Assembly: GCA_050260515.1 (NCBI GenBank)
Contig: JBLNCI010000010.1
Coordinates: forward strand, 1 to 64,000
Origin: DATJIG01 sp050260515
GTDB lineage: Bacteria; Pseudomonadota; Alphaproteobacteria; SMXQ01
DNA length: 64,000 nt
Direction of reading: 5' to 3'
Part shown: in pieces, positions 28,947 to 36,866 of the stretch
Position numbering within the stretch: the first letter of the stretch is position 1
How the letters are laid out: each line of letters starts with the position of its first letter
Position numbers and translations under genes: made by a program
The notes under the pieces: generated by a model
Databases searched by the model: none
What the model was told of the DNA's origin: nothing
What the model saw: only the letters and a program-made list of their open reading frames with translations

Positions 28947-29150
28947 TCAGTGCCCCGTGAACAGGCTCCAGACGCCCTCGCCGGCCCCGGGTTTGCTCGC
29001 GTCCTGGCGGGCCCGCTCGATCCCCTCGATGGTGTCGGCGGCGTCGCGGCCGAGCTTGTCGACATCGACCGTCGTCGGCCGGACGTCCTGCTTGAGGAAG
29101 CGCCCGTCGACCACCACCGCCGCGATGTTCGAGGGCTGGCCGACCGCAAG
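28947..29150 (-). pseudogene. C-terminal remnant of an amidohydrolase
   Basis: Directly after the NRDE stop, and in the same frame, 67 codons read as the end of a cytosine-deaminase/TRZ-ATZ-type amidohydrolase: LAVGQPSNIAAVVVDGR, then FLKQDVRPTTVDVDKL, DAADTIEGIERA, ending WSLFTGH. The beta-strand VDGRFLK block is the usual closing segment of these enzymes. No start codon and no catalytic domain are present, so this is most likely a truncated gene left by a deletion or rearrangement whose break point is at the NRDE stop. Confidence 0.65.
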
Positions 29151-29903
29151 TCAGCGTCCGAGCGGCACGTCCTCGTACGGCGCTTGTCCCGGACGTCCGG
29201 CGGCGAAGCGCCAGACCGGTTTGAGATCGGTCCCCGGCTGCGGCAGGGCGATCAGCGAGCTCGACACGGTGCCGAACGGACCGTCGGTGACGATGTTCAT
29301 GGCGGCGCGCGGGCTCTCCCACGGATCGCGCTCGGTCGAGGTCATCAGCGACTGCCACTCGCGCCAGTCGGCGGCGCCGGGATCGGGAATCGCGGCGGTC
29401 TGGAACCGCGGCAGATAACGTCGCACCCGCGGACTGGTCGCGTCGTCGAGGTCGCCCGCAGTCAGCATCGACAGGCCGGTTGGGATCGCCAGGACCTCGA
29501 CGCGAGTGGCACCCGAATGGCGCACCCACGCGGCATCGCGGTTGTCGGCGACGACGAGGTTGAATGGCCGGTACGCCGCGCCGTCGAGAGCCGCGAGCGC
29601 CCGCACTGCCTCGCGGGCATCGGCATGATCGAGCGCCTCCAGCACCAGTTCGCCCCGCGAGCGCTTGCCCGCCTCGGGTCCCAGCGAGGCGCGCCGGTTG
29701 AGGATCCCGGCGACGACCCCGTGGTCGTTGATGCCGAGCCAGCTCCCGTCGGCGAGGCGATCGCGCCCGGCGACGACCTCCGGGCGGTCCGCCCAGTGGC
29801 GCCCCGGCGGGTCCCACGGGCGGCCGCCGTTCTCGTCGCGATTGGCGGCGATCAGCACCGGCCACAGGTGGCCCGGGCGGCGCAGGATGACCATCGTGCA
29901 CAT
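29151..29903 (-). CDS. NRDE-family (TANGO2-like) protein
   Basis: 250 residues with the diagnostic MCTMVILRRPG start (Cys2) and IAANRDE motif of the NRDE/TANGO2 family, plus DGSWLGINDHGVVAGILNRR. Members may be N-terminal-nucleophile hydrolases and the eukaryotic relative is linked to acyl-CoA or heme handling; the bacterial role is not settled. It diverges from the zeta-protein gene. The truncated amidohydrolase follows immediately in frame. Confidence 0.88.
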   Translation of the reverse strand: MCTMVILRRPGHLWPVLIAANRDENGGRPWDPPGRHWADRPEVVAGRDRLADGSWLGINDHGVVAGILNRRASLGPEAGKRSRGELVLEALDHADAREAVRALAALDGAAYRPFNLVVADNRDAAWVRHSGATRVEVLAIPTGLSMLTAGDLDDATSPRVRRYLPRFQTAAIPDPGAADWREWQSLMTSTERDPWESPRAAMNIVTDGPFGTVSSSLIALPQPGTDLKPVWRFAAGRPGQAPYEDVPLGR

Positions 29904-30009
29904 GAACTTTCGGATACCACGGAGCGCCCCGCGCCGCTATAAAACGGGCGGGTTTCCCGGCACCTCCGGAGACCCTGACCGTTACTGTTGCGGAAGGGAG
30001 CAGCGTCGC

Positions 30010-30336
30010 ATGTCCGGCTTCGACGATCGCGAAAAGGGCTTTGAGGCCAAGTACCGCCTCGACGAGGAAACCAAGTTCCGCGTCCGCGCCCGGCGCAACA
30101 AGCTCCTCGGCCTGTGGCTCGCCGAGCAGTTCGGCCTCAAGGGCGATGCGGCCGACGCTTATGCCAAGGAAGTGGTCGCCGCCGACCTCGAGAAGCCCGG
30201 CGACGACGACGTCATTGAAAAGGTCATGACGGACGTCCGCACCCGCGGCGCCAAGATCGACGCCAAGGCGGTCGCCAAGCAGCTCGCGGCGCTCGAGGAG
30301 ACCGCGCGCGCCCAGGTCGTCGCCGAGAAGAAGTAG
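30010..30336 (+). CDS. F1F0-ATPase inhibitor zeta-type protein (DUF1476)
   Basis: 108-residue protein of the alphaproteobacterial zeta family that blocks the F1 motor in Paracoccus. It begins MSGFDDREKGFEAKYRLDEE, the conserved inhibitory N-terminus, followed by helices with RARRNKLLGLWLAEQFGL. Start ATG 30010 follows GAAGGGAG. The family is nearly confined to alphaproteobacteria, which supports the taxonomic placement. Inhibitory strength differs between species and cannot be read here. Confidence 0.92.
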   Translation: MSGFDDREKGFEAKYRLDEETKFRVRARRNKLLGLWLAEQFGLKGDAADAYAKEVVAADLEKPGDDDVIEKVMTDVRTRGAKIDAKAVAKQLAALEETARAQVVAEKK

Positions 30337-30359
30337 GCGGATCGACGCGGGCGTCGCCG

Positions 30360-31685
30360 CTAGCGCAGCGCGCGCGGCGCCCTGGGGCCCCTGGTCCCGA
30401 ATACCCGGCGGAAGATCGTGTCGACGTGGCGGAAGTGGTACCGCTCGTCGAACATCGCGCGCACCTCGGCCGGCTTGAAGCGCTTCGTCACCTCGGGCTC
30501 GGCGAGCAGCTTGTCGGCGAAGGTGCCGCCTTCGGCCCAGATCTTCATCGCGTTCGACTGCACGATGCGGTAGGCGTCCTCGCGGCTGACGCCCTTCTGC
30601 GTCAGCGCCAGCAGCACGCGCTGCGAGTGCACGAGCCCGCCGAGCGCGTCGAGGTTGGCGCGCATCCGCTTCGGGTACACCAGCATCTTCTCGACGACGC
30701 CGGCGAGGCGCGCCAGCGCGAAGTCGAGCGTCACCGTCGCGTCGGGACCGATCATCCGCTCGACCGACGAGTGCGAGATGTCGCGCTCGTGCCACAGCGC
30801 CACGTCTTCCAGCGCCGGGATCACCGCCGAGCGCACGAGCCGCGCAAGCCCGGTCAGGTTCTCGGTAAGCACCGGGTTGCGCTTGTGCGGCATCGCCGAC
30901 GAGCCCTTCTGGCCCGGGGCGAAGAACTCCTCGGCCTCGCGCCCCTCGGTGCGCTGCAGGTGGCGGATCTCGGTGGCGAGGCGCTCGACCGACGAGGCGA
31001 CCACGCCGAGTGTCGCGAAGAACATCGCGTGGCGGTCGCGCGGGATGACCTGGGTCGACACCGGCTCGACCGCAAGACCGAGCTTCTTCGCGACGTGCGC
31101 CTCGACCCTGGGGTCGATGTTGGCGAACGTGCCGACCGCGCCCGAGATGGCGCAGGTCGCGATCTCGCGCCGCGCCGCGACGAGGCGCTCGCGGGCGCGG
31201 GTGAACTCGGCGTAGTAGCCGGCGAGCTTGACGCCGAACGTGGTCGGCTCCGCGTGGATGCCGTGGCTGCGGCCGATCGTCGGCGTCCACTTGTACTGGA
31301 ACGCGCGCTTCCTCAGCGCCTTCAGAATCCGGTCGACGTCGGCGATGAGCAGGTCCGCCGCGCGCTTGAGCTGCACCGACAGGCAGGTGTCGAGGACGTC
31401 GGAGGACGTCATGCCCTGATGGATGAACCGCGCCTCGGGGCCGACGTGCTCGGCGACGTTGGTGAGGAACGCGATGACGTCGTGCTTGGTCGTCCTCTCG
31501 ATGGCGTCGATGCGCTTGATCTCGAAGCGGCCCTTCTTCCACAGGGCGCGCGCCGCGCTCTTCGGGATGACGCCGAGCGCCGCCTGTGCGTCGCAGGCGT
31601 GAGCCTCGATCTCGAGCCAGATCTGGAACTTCGCTTCCGGCGACCAGATCGCCGTCATCTCGGGGCGGGAATAGCGGGGAATCAT
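30360..31685 (-). CDS. purB: adenylosuccinate lyase
   Basis: Fumarase-superfamily enzyme that cleaves SAICAR and adenylosuccinate. 441 residues with MIPRYSRPEMTAIWSPEAKF, the TSSDVLDTCLS active-site strand, GRSHGIHAEPTTFG, and the family signature SSAMPHKRNPVLTENLTGL. ATG at 31685 gives the classic start. It lies 97 bp downstream of mobA on the same strand and converges on the zeta gene. Confidence 0.96.
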   Translation of the reverse strand: MIPRYSRPEMTAIWSPEAKFQIWLEIEAHACDAQAALGVIPKSAARALWKKGRFEIKRIDAIERTTKHDVIAFLTNVAEHVGPEARFIHQGMTSSDVLDTCLSVQLKRAADLLIADVDRILKALRKRAFQYKWTPTIGRSHGIHAEPTTFGVKLAGYYAEFTRARERLVAARREIATCAISGAVGTFANIDPRVEAHVAKKLGLAVEPVSTQVIPRDRHAMFFATLGVVASSVERLATEIRHLQRTEGREAEEFFAPGQKGSSAMPHKRNPVLTENLTGLARLVRSAVIPALEDVALWHERDISHSSVERMIGPDATVTLDFALARLAGVVEKMLVYPKRMRANLDALGGLVHSQRVLLALTQKGVSREDAYRIVQSNAMKIWAEGGTFADKLLAEPEVTKRFKPAEVRAMFDERYHFRHVDTIFRRVFGTRGPRAPRALR

Positions 31686-31782
31686 CGGATTTCGGCTTCG
31701 GACAGAGGGCTGGAAAAAGAGAGCCGCACGTTCCCCGAAAACCGCCCGCGACGCAAGGCCCGACGCTCCCGACGGCGACCGT

Positions 31783-32373
31783 CTAGACGCCCTTGAGGTC
31801 GTCCGGCGTGTTGAGGTTGGCGAGCGAGCGGAACGCGGGATCGACCGCCGCGATGTCGGCCTTCGGGATCACCCGCGCCCCGATCCGCTTGAACAGCCGG
31901 TGCGGGGCGCGTTCGCCCTCGCGGAGGGCGTCTTCGATCGCCGGCAGCGCGGCGCGGGAATAGAGCGCGTGGCACGATTCGACGCCGCCCTCGCTCTCCG
32001 GCACGACGGCCAGCACCCCGTCCGCCCGCTCCCGCGCGATCCGTTCGATGACGCGCGGATCGAGATTCGGCATGTCGCAGGCGAACGCGAACACCCACGG
32101 CGTCGTGGCGGCCCGGACGCCGGCCAGCACACCCCCGAGCGGCCCCTGGCCGGGAATCTCGTCATAGACGACGCGCGCCGGGAACGGCCCGCGTCCCGGA
32201 GTCTCGCGACCGGCGGCCACCAGCACATCGGCGAACAGCGGCGCGACGACGCGGTGGACGCGCACGATCAGCGGCACGCCCTCGACCTCGACGAATGCCT
32301 TGTCGCTGCCCATGCGACGACTCGCGCCGCCGGCGAGGATCAGCGCGGTGATGTCGGGGAACGGAGGGGCCAT
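31783..32373 (-). CDS. mobA: molybdenum cofactor guanylyltransferase
   Basis: Adds GMP to molybdopterin to make the MGD cofactor. The nucleotide-binding start ALILAGGASRRMGSDKAF is diagnostic; CDMPNLDP and NLNTPDDL follow, as in MobA. I start at ATG 32373 (196 residues); the open frame upstream covers the repeat-rich gap and is not protein-like. moaA is also in the window at 49837-50826, so molybdenum enzymes are expected elsewhere in the genome. Confidence 0.93.
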   Translation of the reverse strand: MAPPFPDITALILAGGASRRMGSDKAFVEVEGVPLIVRVHRVVAPLFADVLVAAGRETPGRGPFPARVVYDEIPGQGPLGGVLAGVRAATTPWVFAFACDMPNLDPRVIERIARERADGVLAVVPESEGGVESCHALYSRAALPAIEDALREGERAPHRLFKRIGARVIPKADIAAVDPAFRSLANLNTPDDLKGV

Positions 32374-32543
32374 GGGCGGAACTCGATCGGATGCTGATCG
32401 CGAGGGCGAATGGTAACACGCTGGCGCCGCGCGCTGGGCGCGCCGAGTGCGGTTCGCGTCGCGTCCGCGCGAAAGGGGAAGACCGGCGCCACCGTGCAAC
32501 GACGATGCCAGTCGTGCACGCGTGCGCAGCGCCTGTGCAAAAG

Positions 32544-32594
32544 TGTCCCAACTGTCCCAGGTGTCCCAAATGCCCAGTGTGGGACAGTGGGACA
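32544..32594. repeat. 9-bp-periodic TGTCCCA repeat with inverted copies
   Basis: TGTCCCA occurs at 32544, 32553 and 32562, with a TGCCCA at 32571, exactly 9 bp apart, then the inverse TGGGACA at 32580 and 32588. The direct and inverted copies can form hairpins. The period is too short and the unit too degenerate for a CRISPR. Confidence 0.85.
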
Positions 32595-32651
32595 AAGCGC
32601 TAGAAGACTCGCTTAGACCGTTGAAAGCGCAGGGATGCTTCCGTCGGCGGG

Positions 32652-32692
32652 GTGTCCCACGGCGGCGATTCCGCGCGATCGGCGTGGGACAC
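32652..32692. repeat. inverted repeat GTGTCCCAC...GTGGGACAC
   Basis: GTGTCCCAC (32652-32660) and GTGGGACAC (32684-32692) are perfect 9-bp inverted copies, 23 bp apart, using the same TGTCCCA word as the upstream cluster. A further TGTCCCC follows at 32694. It lies just past the 3' end of the Nudix gene, so it may also act as a terminator-like structure. Confidence 0.8.
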
Positions 32693-32711
32693 TTGTCCCC
32701 CGCGGGGACCC

Positions 32712-33272
32712 TCAGCGCGCGAACGCCGGGTGCGTCGCCAGCGCGAACATCGCCACCTGGGTGACGAGGGCGAACTCGCCGTTGCGCGCGGCGGCGACGA
32801 CCTCGTCGTAGGTCATCGCCACGTGCTCGACCTCCTCGAGGTCGCCCGAGTCCGGCGTCGCGACCAGCCGGCATCCCGTCGCCTTGAAGAAGTGCGCGGT
32901 CTGGCAGCGGTGGTTGGCGTTGGTGACGAAGGCGCCGAGCGTCTGCCAGTCATCCGCGGAATGTCCGGTCTCCTCGAGCAGCTCGCGCCGGGCGGCGGTC
33001 AGCGCGGCCTCGCCGGGCGAGAGGTGTCCGCCGGGAAAATTCAGGCACTCGCGCCGCGGCCCGTGACGGTACGAGCGCTGCATCAGATAGCGCCCATCCT
33101 CCAGCACCGGGCAGATCACCGCGAAGTCGGGCATCCGCACCTGATAGTAGTCGTCGACGACTCGCCCGTTCGGCAGCGCGACGCGCTGGCTGCTGACGTC
33201 GATGAACGGCGGGCAGGAGAGGAGCGGCGTCTCGGCGAGGACCGTCCATGGATCGTGCCTGTGCGTGGCCAT
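32712..33272 (-). CDS. Nudix hydrolase (ADP-ribose pyrophosphatase-like)
   Basis: 186 residues with an intact Nudix box: GGHLSPGEAALTAARRELLEETG (Gly-x5-Glu-x7-Arg-Glu-x2-Glu-Glu-x-Gly). The preceding segment with MPDFAVICPVLEDGRYLMQRSY and the C-terminal acidic part resemble ADP-sugar pyrophosphatases. Start at ATG 33272; 24 further in-frame codons upstream have a poor context. Substrate not certain. Confidence 0.88.
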   Translation of the reverse strand: MATHRHDPWTVLAETPLLSCPPFIDVSSQRVALPNGRVVDDYYQVRMPDFAVICPVLEDGRYLMQRSYRHGPRRECLNFPGGHLSPGEAALTAARRELLEETGHSADDWQTLGAFVTNANHRCQTAHFFKATGCRLVATPDSGDLEEVEHVAMTYDEVVAAARNGEFALVTQVAMFALATHPAFAR

Positions 33273-33455
33273 TAAGCATCCCGTCGTCAATTCGAGGAGA
33301 ACTCGATGCGATGAGCGCGCGCGGTTCGTGTGCCAATCCGCCATCGCGCGCGTTTGCCGCGAATTCTAAGCGTGTTCGCGGCGCCCGGCCTTGTGGTTTT
33401 TGCGTGGATATGGAGGACTCGCGCTCCCTCGACGAGGCGGCGTGGAGACCTCGCG

Positions 33456-33641
33456 GTGCTGAGTCCATCGACATTGGCCGATCGCTATCGCCGCAAGGCG
33501 GAGAAGCTGCGCACGCTCGCCGAAGCCATCGCCGACGCGGCGAGTCGCGCGGCGGTGCTGCGCGTCGCCGAAGGGTACGACGACATGGCCGTGCGCGCCG
33601 CCGCCCGCGCAACGCAGGCGAATCCCGACGGCGAGGGGTGA
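33456..33641 (+). CDS. small helical protein of unknown function
   Basis: 61 residues, mostly one amphipathic segment: LADRYRRKAEKLRTLAEAI, then SRAAVLRVAEGYDDMA. This pattern is common in short alphaproteobacterial proteins of unknown function. I start at GTG 33456, which has GGAG about 9 bp upstream; an ATG at 33330 adds 42 residues that are less protein-like. It is convergent with the HEQQH gene. Confidence 0.6.
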   Translation: MLSPSTLADRYRRKAEKLRTLAEAIADAASRAAVLRVAEGYDDMAVRAAARATQANPDGEG

Positions 33642-33648
33642 CGCGTGG

Positions 33649-34359
33649 TCACCACGTCGCGCAGGACGCCTTCAGGGCCTTGTAGCTGTCGGGGCTGTCG
33701 AGCGCGGCGTCCATCGCCGCGCGATCGCGGGCGAAGCCGTCGAGCGGCACGTCGAGCGCCGCGTTGATGATGGCGACGCCGTCCGTCTGAGCGGCTTCCT
33801 CGTCGCGGGCGAGCATCGGATAGCGCCGGTCGTCGGCGGCGGCGTCGAGCGCCGCGCGGATCCTCGGCAGCCAGGCGTCGAGCGCGGTGTCCATGTTCCG
33901 CACGTGCTGCTGCTCGTGGCCATCGATGGCCTCGTACTGGCACGAGCCGCGGCCGTAGTCGCGCTCGATGTAGACGATCACCGGATCGAAGCCGATGTGG
34001 AGCTCGATCGCCGCCGGCTGAACGCAGACGCCGGCCGAGGTCTGCATGGTCGCGAACGTCACCGAGAGCTGCGAGTGGAAGGCGGATTGCGTCAGGCCAC
34101 GGACGACCGAACCGGGCTGCGAGGTGAGTCCGCTGCGGGCGCCGATCTCGGCCGCGCTCTCGTCGAGCTTGTAGGTGACGGGTGCTGCGATGCGGTCGAT
34201 GCGGACCTCGGTGGGGCGGATCAGGCGGGCGCACGCCGGCTCGCCGCGCGCGCCGTTGGCGACCGCGGACTCCGCGCGGGCATCCGCCGACCACGACGCG
34301 AGAGCGGCAACGAGGCAGAGAAGAAATATGCGCAAAGCACGCCGGTCCGTCGGAATCAC
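33649..34359 (-). CDS. exported protein with HEQQH motif (DUF922-like)
   Basis: 236 residues with a Sec signal peptide (about 1-29, ending SADARA). The mature protein contains DGHEQQHVRNM, a match to the HExxH zinc-protease motif, inside a region resembling the DUF922 family of predicted secreted zinc proteases. Cys residues (EPACARL, GVCVQPA, GSCQYEA, ASCATW) could make two disulfides. Activity is not shown; the third zinc ligand is unclear. No partner gene is evident. Confidence 0.72.
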   Translation of the reverse strand: MIPTDRRALRIFLLCLVAALASWSADARAESAVANGARGEPACARLIRPTEVRIDRIAAPVTYKLDESAAEIGARSGLTSQPGSVVRGLTQSAFHSQLSVTFATMQTSAGVCVQPAAIELHIGFDPVIVYIERDYGRGSCQYEAIDGHEQQHVRNMDTALDAWLPRIRAALDAAADDRRYPMLARDEEAAQTDGVAIINAALDVPLDGFARDRAAMDAALDSPDSYKALKASCATW

Positions 34360-34476
34360 CGGCGGACTATATCAGCCCGGTCCGCCGGAGACGCGCCGGG
34401 CGGCGCCGACGGGCGATCAAATGATCGTGGGCCGTCGAATCAAGGCGATGGCCGGGTGCGGCGCGTCGTCGTGGGG

Positions 34477-35166
34477 CTAGATCAGTCCCAGCGCCTTGAG
34501 GCTCGCGTGGCCTTCGCGGCCGATGATGAGGTGGTCGTGCAGGGTGACGCCGAGCTTCGAGCCGACGTCGCGCACCTCGTGGGTCATCGCGACATCCGCC
34601 GCCGAGGGCGCCGGGTCGCCAGAGGGATGGTTGTGGACCATGATGATCGCAGAGGCGCCGAGCTCGAGCGCGCGCTTCATCACCTCGCGGGGGTACACGG
34701 GCGCATGGTTGACCGTCCCGGTCTGCTGCACCTCGTCCTTGATCAGCTTGTTCTTGCGGTCGAGGAAGAGGATGCGGAAATGCTCGGTGGGCGACCGGGC
34801 CATGGCCGCGTGGCAGTAGTCGAGGACCTTCTGCCATGACGACAGGATCGGCCGGTCGATCGCCTGGCGCTGCGACAGCCGGACGGCGGCGGCGTCGACG
34901 ATCTTGATGGCGGCGATGCTGGCCGGCGACAGGCCGAACTCGGCGAGCGCCTCCGGTGTCGCGGCGATCACCTCGGCGAAGGAGCGGAAGTGCTCGATCA
35001 GCGCCTTGGCGAGCCCCTTGGTGTCGCGCCGGGGGACCGCCAGCGTCAGCAGGAACTCCAGCAGCTCGTAGTCCTGGAAGCCCGCGCCGCCGTCGGCGAG
35101 GAAGCGGTCCCGCAGACGCTGCCGATGTCCGTGGTAATGCGGCTTGTCGGCAGGGGTATCGGGCAT
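34477..35166 (-). CDS. radC: RadC-family JAMM-domain protein
   Basis: 229 residues: an N-terminal helix-hairpin-helix-like part (GFQDYELLEFLLTLAVPRRD), then the JAMM/MPN+ domain with VHNHPSGDPAPSAAD (His-x-His-x7-Ser-x2-Asp). The family was once linked to DNA repair, but its biochemical role is not settled. It follows map with 19 bp between and ends the sfsA-map-radC string, an order shared by many alphaproteobacteria. Confidence 0.92.
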   Translation of the reverse strand: MPDTPADKPHYHGHRQRLRDRFLADGGAGFQDYELLEFLLTLAVPRRDTKGLAKALIEHFRSFAEVIAATPEALAEFGLSPASIAAIKIVDAAAVRLSQRQAIDRPILSSWQKVLDYCHAAMARSPTEHFRILFLDRKNKLIKDEVQQTGTVNHAPVYPREVMKRALELGASAIIMVHNHPSGDPAPSAADVAMTHEVRDVGSKLGVTLHDHLIIGREGHASLKALGLI

Positions 35167-35185
35167 CGTCCGGCGAGAGGTCGGG

Positions 35186-36010
35186 TCAGACCGGGTAAGG
35201 CGGCTTGTGCCAGCCCTGGGGCGAGACGGTGAAGATCTCGTACCCCGTCGCCGTCACGCCGACCGAGTGCTCGAACTGCGCCGACAGCGACTTGTCCTTG
35301 GTCACCGCGGTCCAGCCGTCCTGCAGGATCTTCACGTCGTAGTGGCCGGCGTTGATCATCGGCTCGATGGTGAAGAACATGCCCTCGCGCAGCACCGGGC
35401 CCTCGCCCGGCTCGCCGTAATGCACGATGTTCGGCGGCGCGTGGAAGATCTTGCCGAGACCGTGGCCGCAGAAGTCGCGCACCACCGAATAGCGATGCGA
35501 CTCGGCGAAGGTCTGGATGGCGTGGCCGATGTCGCCGACCGTGGCGCCGGGCTTCACCACCTCGATGCCGCGCATCATCGCCTCGTAGGTCACATCGACG
35601 AGCTTGCGCGCCTTCACCCCGACGTCGCCGACGAAGAACATGCGGGACGTGTCGCCGTGCCAGCCGTCGAGGATCACGGTGATGTCGAGATTGACGATGT
35701 CGCCCTTCTCGAGCCGCTTTTTCTCGTCGGGGATGCCGTGACAGACGACGTGGTTGACCGACGTGCAGATCGACTTCGGGAAGCCGCGGTAGCCGAGCGG
35801 CGCCGGGATCGCCCCGGCCGCCATGATGAACTCGTAGCAGATGCGGTCGAGCTCGCCCGTGGTGACGCCGGGGACGACCGCGGGCGTCACGTGGTCGAGG
35901 ACTTCGGCGGCGAGCTTGCCGGCGCGGCGCATGCCCTCGAACGCCGCCGCGTCGTGGATGACGATCTGCGGTGAGCGGCGGACAGGCGCGGGCTTCTGCG
36001 TGCGTTCCAT
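35186..36010 (-). CDS. map: methionine aminopeptidase, type I
   Basis: Removes the N-terminal Met of new proteins. The 274 residues show the five metal ligands in context: DITVILDGWHGDTSRMF (two Asp), FCGHGLGK (His), FTIEPM (Glu) and FEHSV (Glu). An extra N-terminal stretch before IHDAAAFEGMRRAGK is short, as in the Gram-negative type. Lies between sfsA and radC. Confidence 0.96.
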   Translation of the reverse strand: MERTQKPAPVRRSPQIVIHDAAAFEGMRRAGKLAAEVLDHVTPAVVPGVTTGELDRICYEFIMAAGAIPAPLGYRGFPKSICTSVNHVVCHGIPDEKKRLEKGDIVNLDITVILDGWHGDTSRMFFVGDVGVKARKLVDVTYEAMMRGIEVVKPGATVGDIGHAIQTFAESHRYSVVRDFCGHGLGKIFHAPPNIVHYGEPGEGPVLREGMFFTIEPMINAGHYDVKILQDGWTAVTKDKSLSAQFEHSVGVTATGYEIFTVSPQGWHKPPYPV

Positions 36011-36124
36011 GTGCGGTATGCGGTGCGGTGACGGGATCCGGCGGACTGATCTACTGTTGATGAAAGCCGGTAACGACGCTGCGGTACAACGGCCGGACGG
36101 ACTGCTTGTTCCGGGCTACCGAGC

Positions 36125-36823
36125 TCACGTTTCGACCGGCAGCGGCCGATGCAATTCAATGGCATCGGGGGTGACTTTGCAACTGTAACACAGGGCTTCG
36201 ACGCCCGCCGCGCGGGCAGACGCGAATGCCGCCGCGTACGCGGGATCGATGTCGGCGGCCGGGGCGAAGCGGTCGCAGTCGTCGCGCTGGACCACGAACA
36301 GCACGATCGCGCGATCGCCGGCCCTGACGCACTCGGCCAATTCCAGCATGTGCTTTGCGCCGCGCGCGGTCACCGAATCGGGAAACTCGGCCCGTCCGTT
36401 GCGCTTGAGGTGCACGTTTTTCACCTCGAGAAAGCAGCGCGGACGTCCGTCGCCCTCGAGCAGGAAGTCGACGCGCGATCCCTTGCCATAGGCGACCTCG
36501 CGGCGCGCCGGGCCGTAGCCCACGACCTCGGCGATGCGATCCTCCGCGAGCGCCGCGGCGACCAGCGGATTGGGCAACGACGTGTTGACGCCGATCAGCG
36601 TCCCCTCGGCCTCGACGATCTCCCAGCTCCACCCGAGCTTGCGCCCGGTGCCGGACTGATCGCGGAGCCAGACGTTCAGGCCGGGCGCGTTGACCCCGAG
36701 CATCGCGCCGGGGTTGGCGCAATGGGCCGTCACCGTGCGGCCGTCGGCGAGCTGGATGTCGGCGAGGAAACGCTTGTAGCGGCGGACCAGGACGCCGGGC
36801 ACGAGGGGCGAGGGGAAGCGCAT
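36125..36823 (-). CDS. sfsA: SfsA family DNA/RNA nuclease-like protein
   Basis: 232-residue SfsA-type protein, first noted in sugar fermentation and later shown to have nuclease features. The start MRFPSPLVPGVLVRRYKRFLAD is the family hallmark; FLEVKNVHLKRNGRAEFPD carries the PD-(D/E)XK-like core. I choose ATG 36823, four codons inside the longer frame from 36835. First gene of the sfsA-map-radC string. Confidence 0.93.
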   Translation of the reverse strand: MRFPSPLVPGVLVRRYKRFLADIQLADGRTVTAHCANPGAMLGVNAPGLNVWLRDQSGTGRKLGWSWEIVEAEGTLIGVNTSLPNPLVAAALAEDRIAEVVGYGPARREVAYGKGSRVDFLLEGDGRPRCFLEVKNVHLKRNGRAEFPDSVTARGAKHMLELAECVRAGDRAIVLFVVQRDDCDRFAPAADIDPAYAAAFASARAAGVEALCYSCKVTPDAIELHRPLPVET

Positions 36824-36866
36824 GCGCCGACACATATAGTGTCGCGGCGTCGCGTCCGCAACGCGG

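Larger units (their letters stand above)
32374..32711. other. 338-bp gap with TGTCCCA repeats
   Basis: No gene is supported here. The gap between mobA and the Nudix gene holds a cluster of TGTCCCA words in both orientations (listed separately). The first part, next to mobA, probably contains its leader. Confidence 0.6.

Noticed and set aside
28942..31542. Very long open frame (about 866 codons) on the minus strand across purB, zeta and NRDE genes
   Set aside because: It lies in a frame offset from those clear genes, is very Arg/Ala-rich, and has no recognisable domain; this is a typical GC-rich shadow.
32544..32594. Possible CRISPR array
   Set aside because: The 9-bp unit is too short, there are no spacers and no cas genes.
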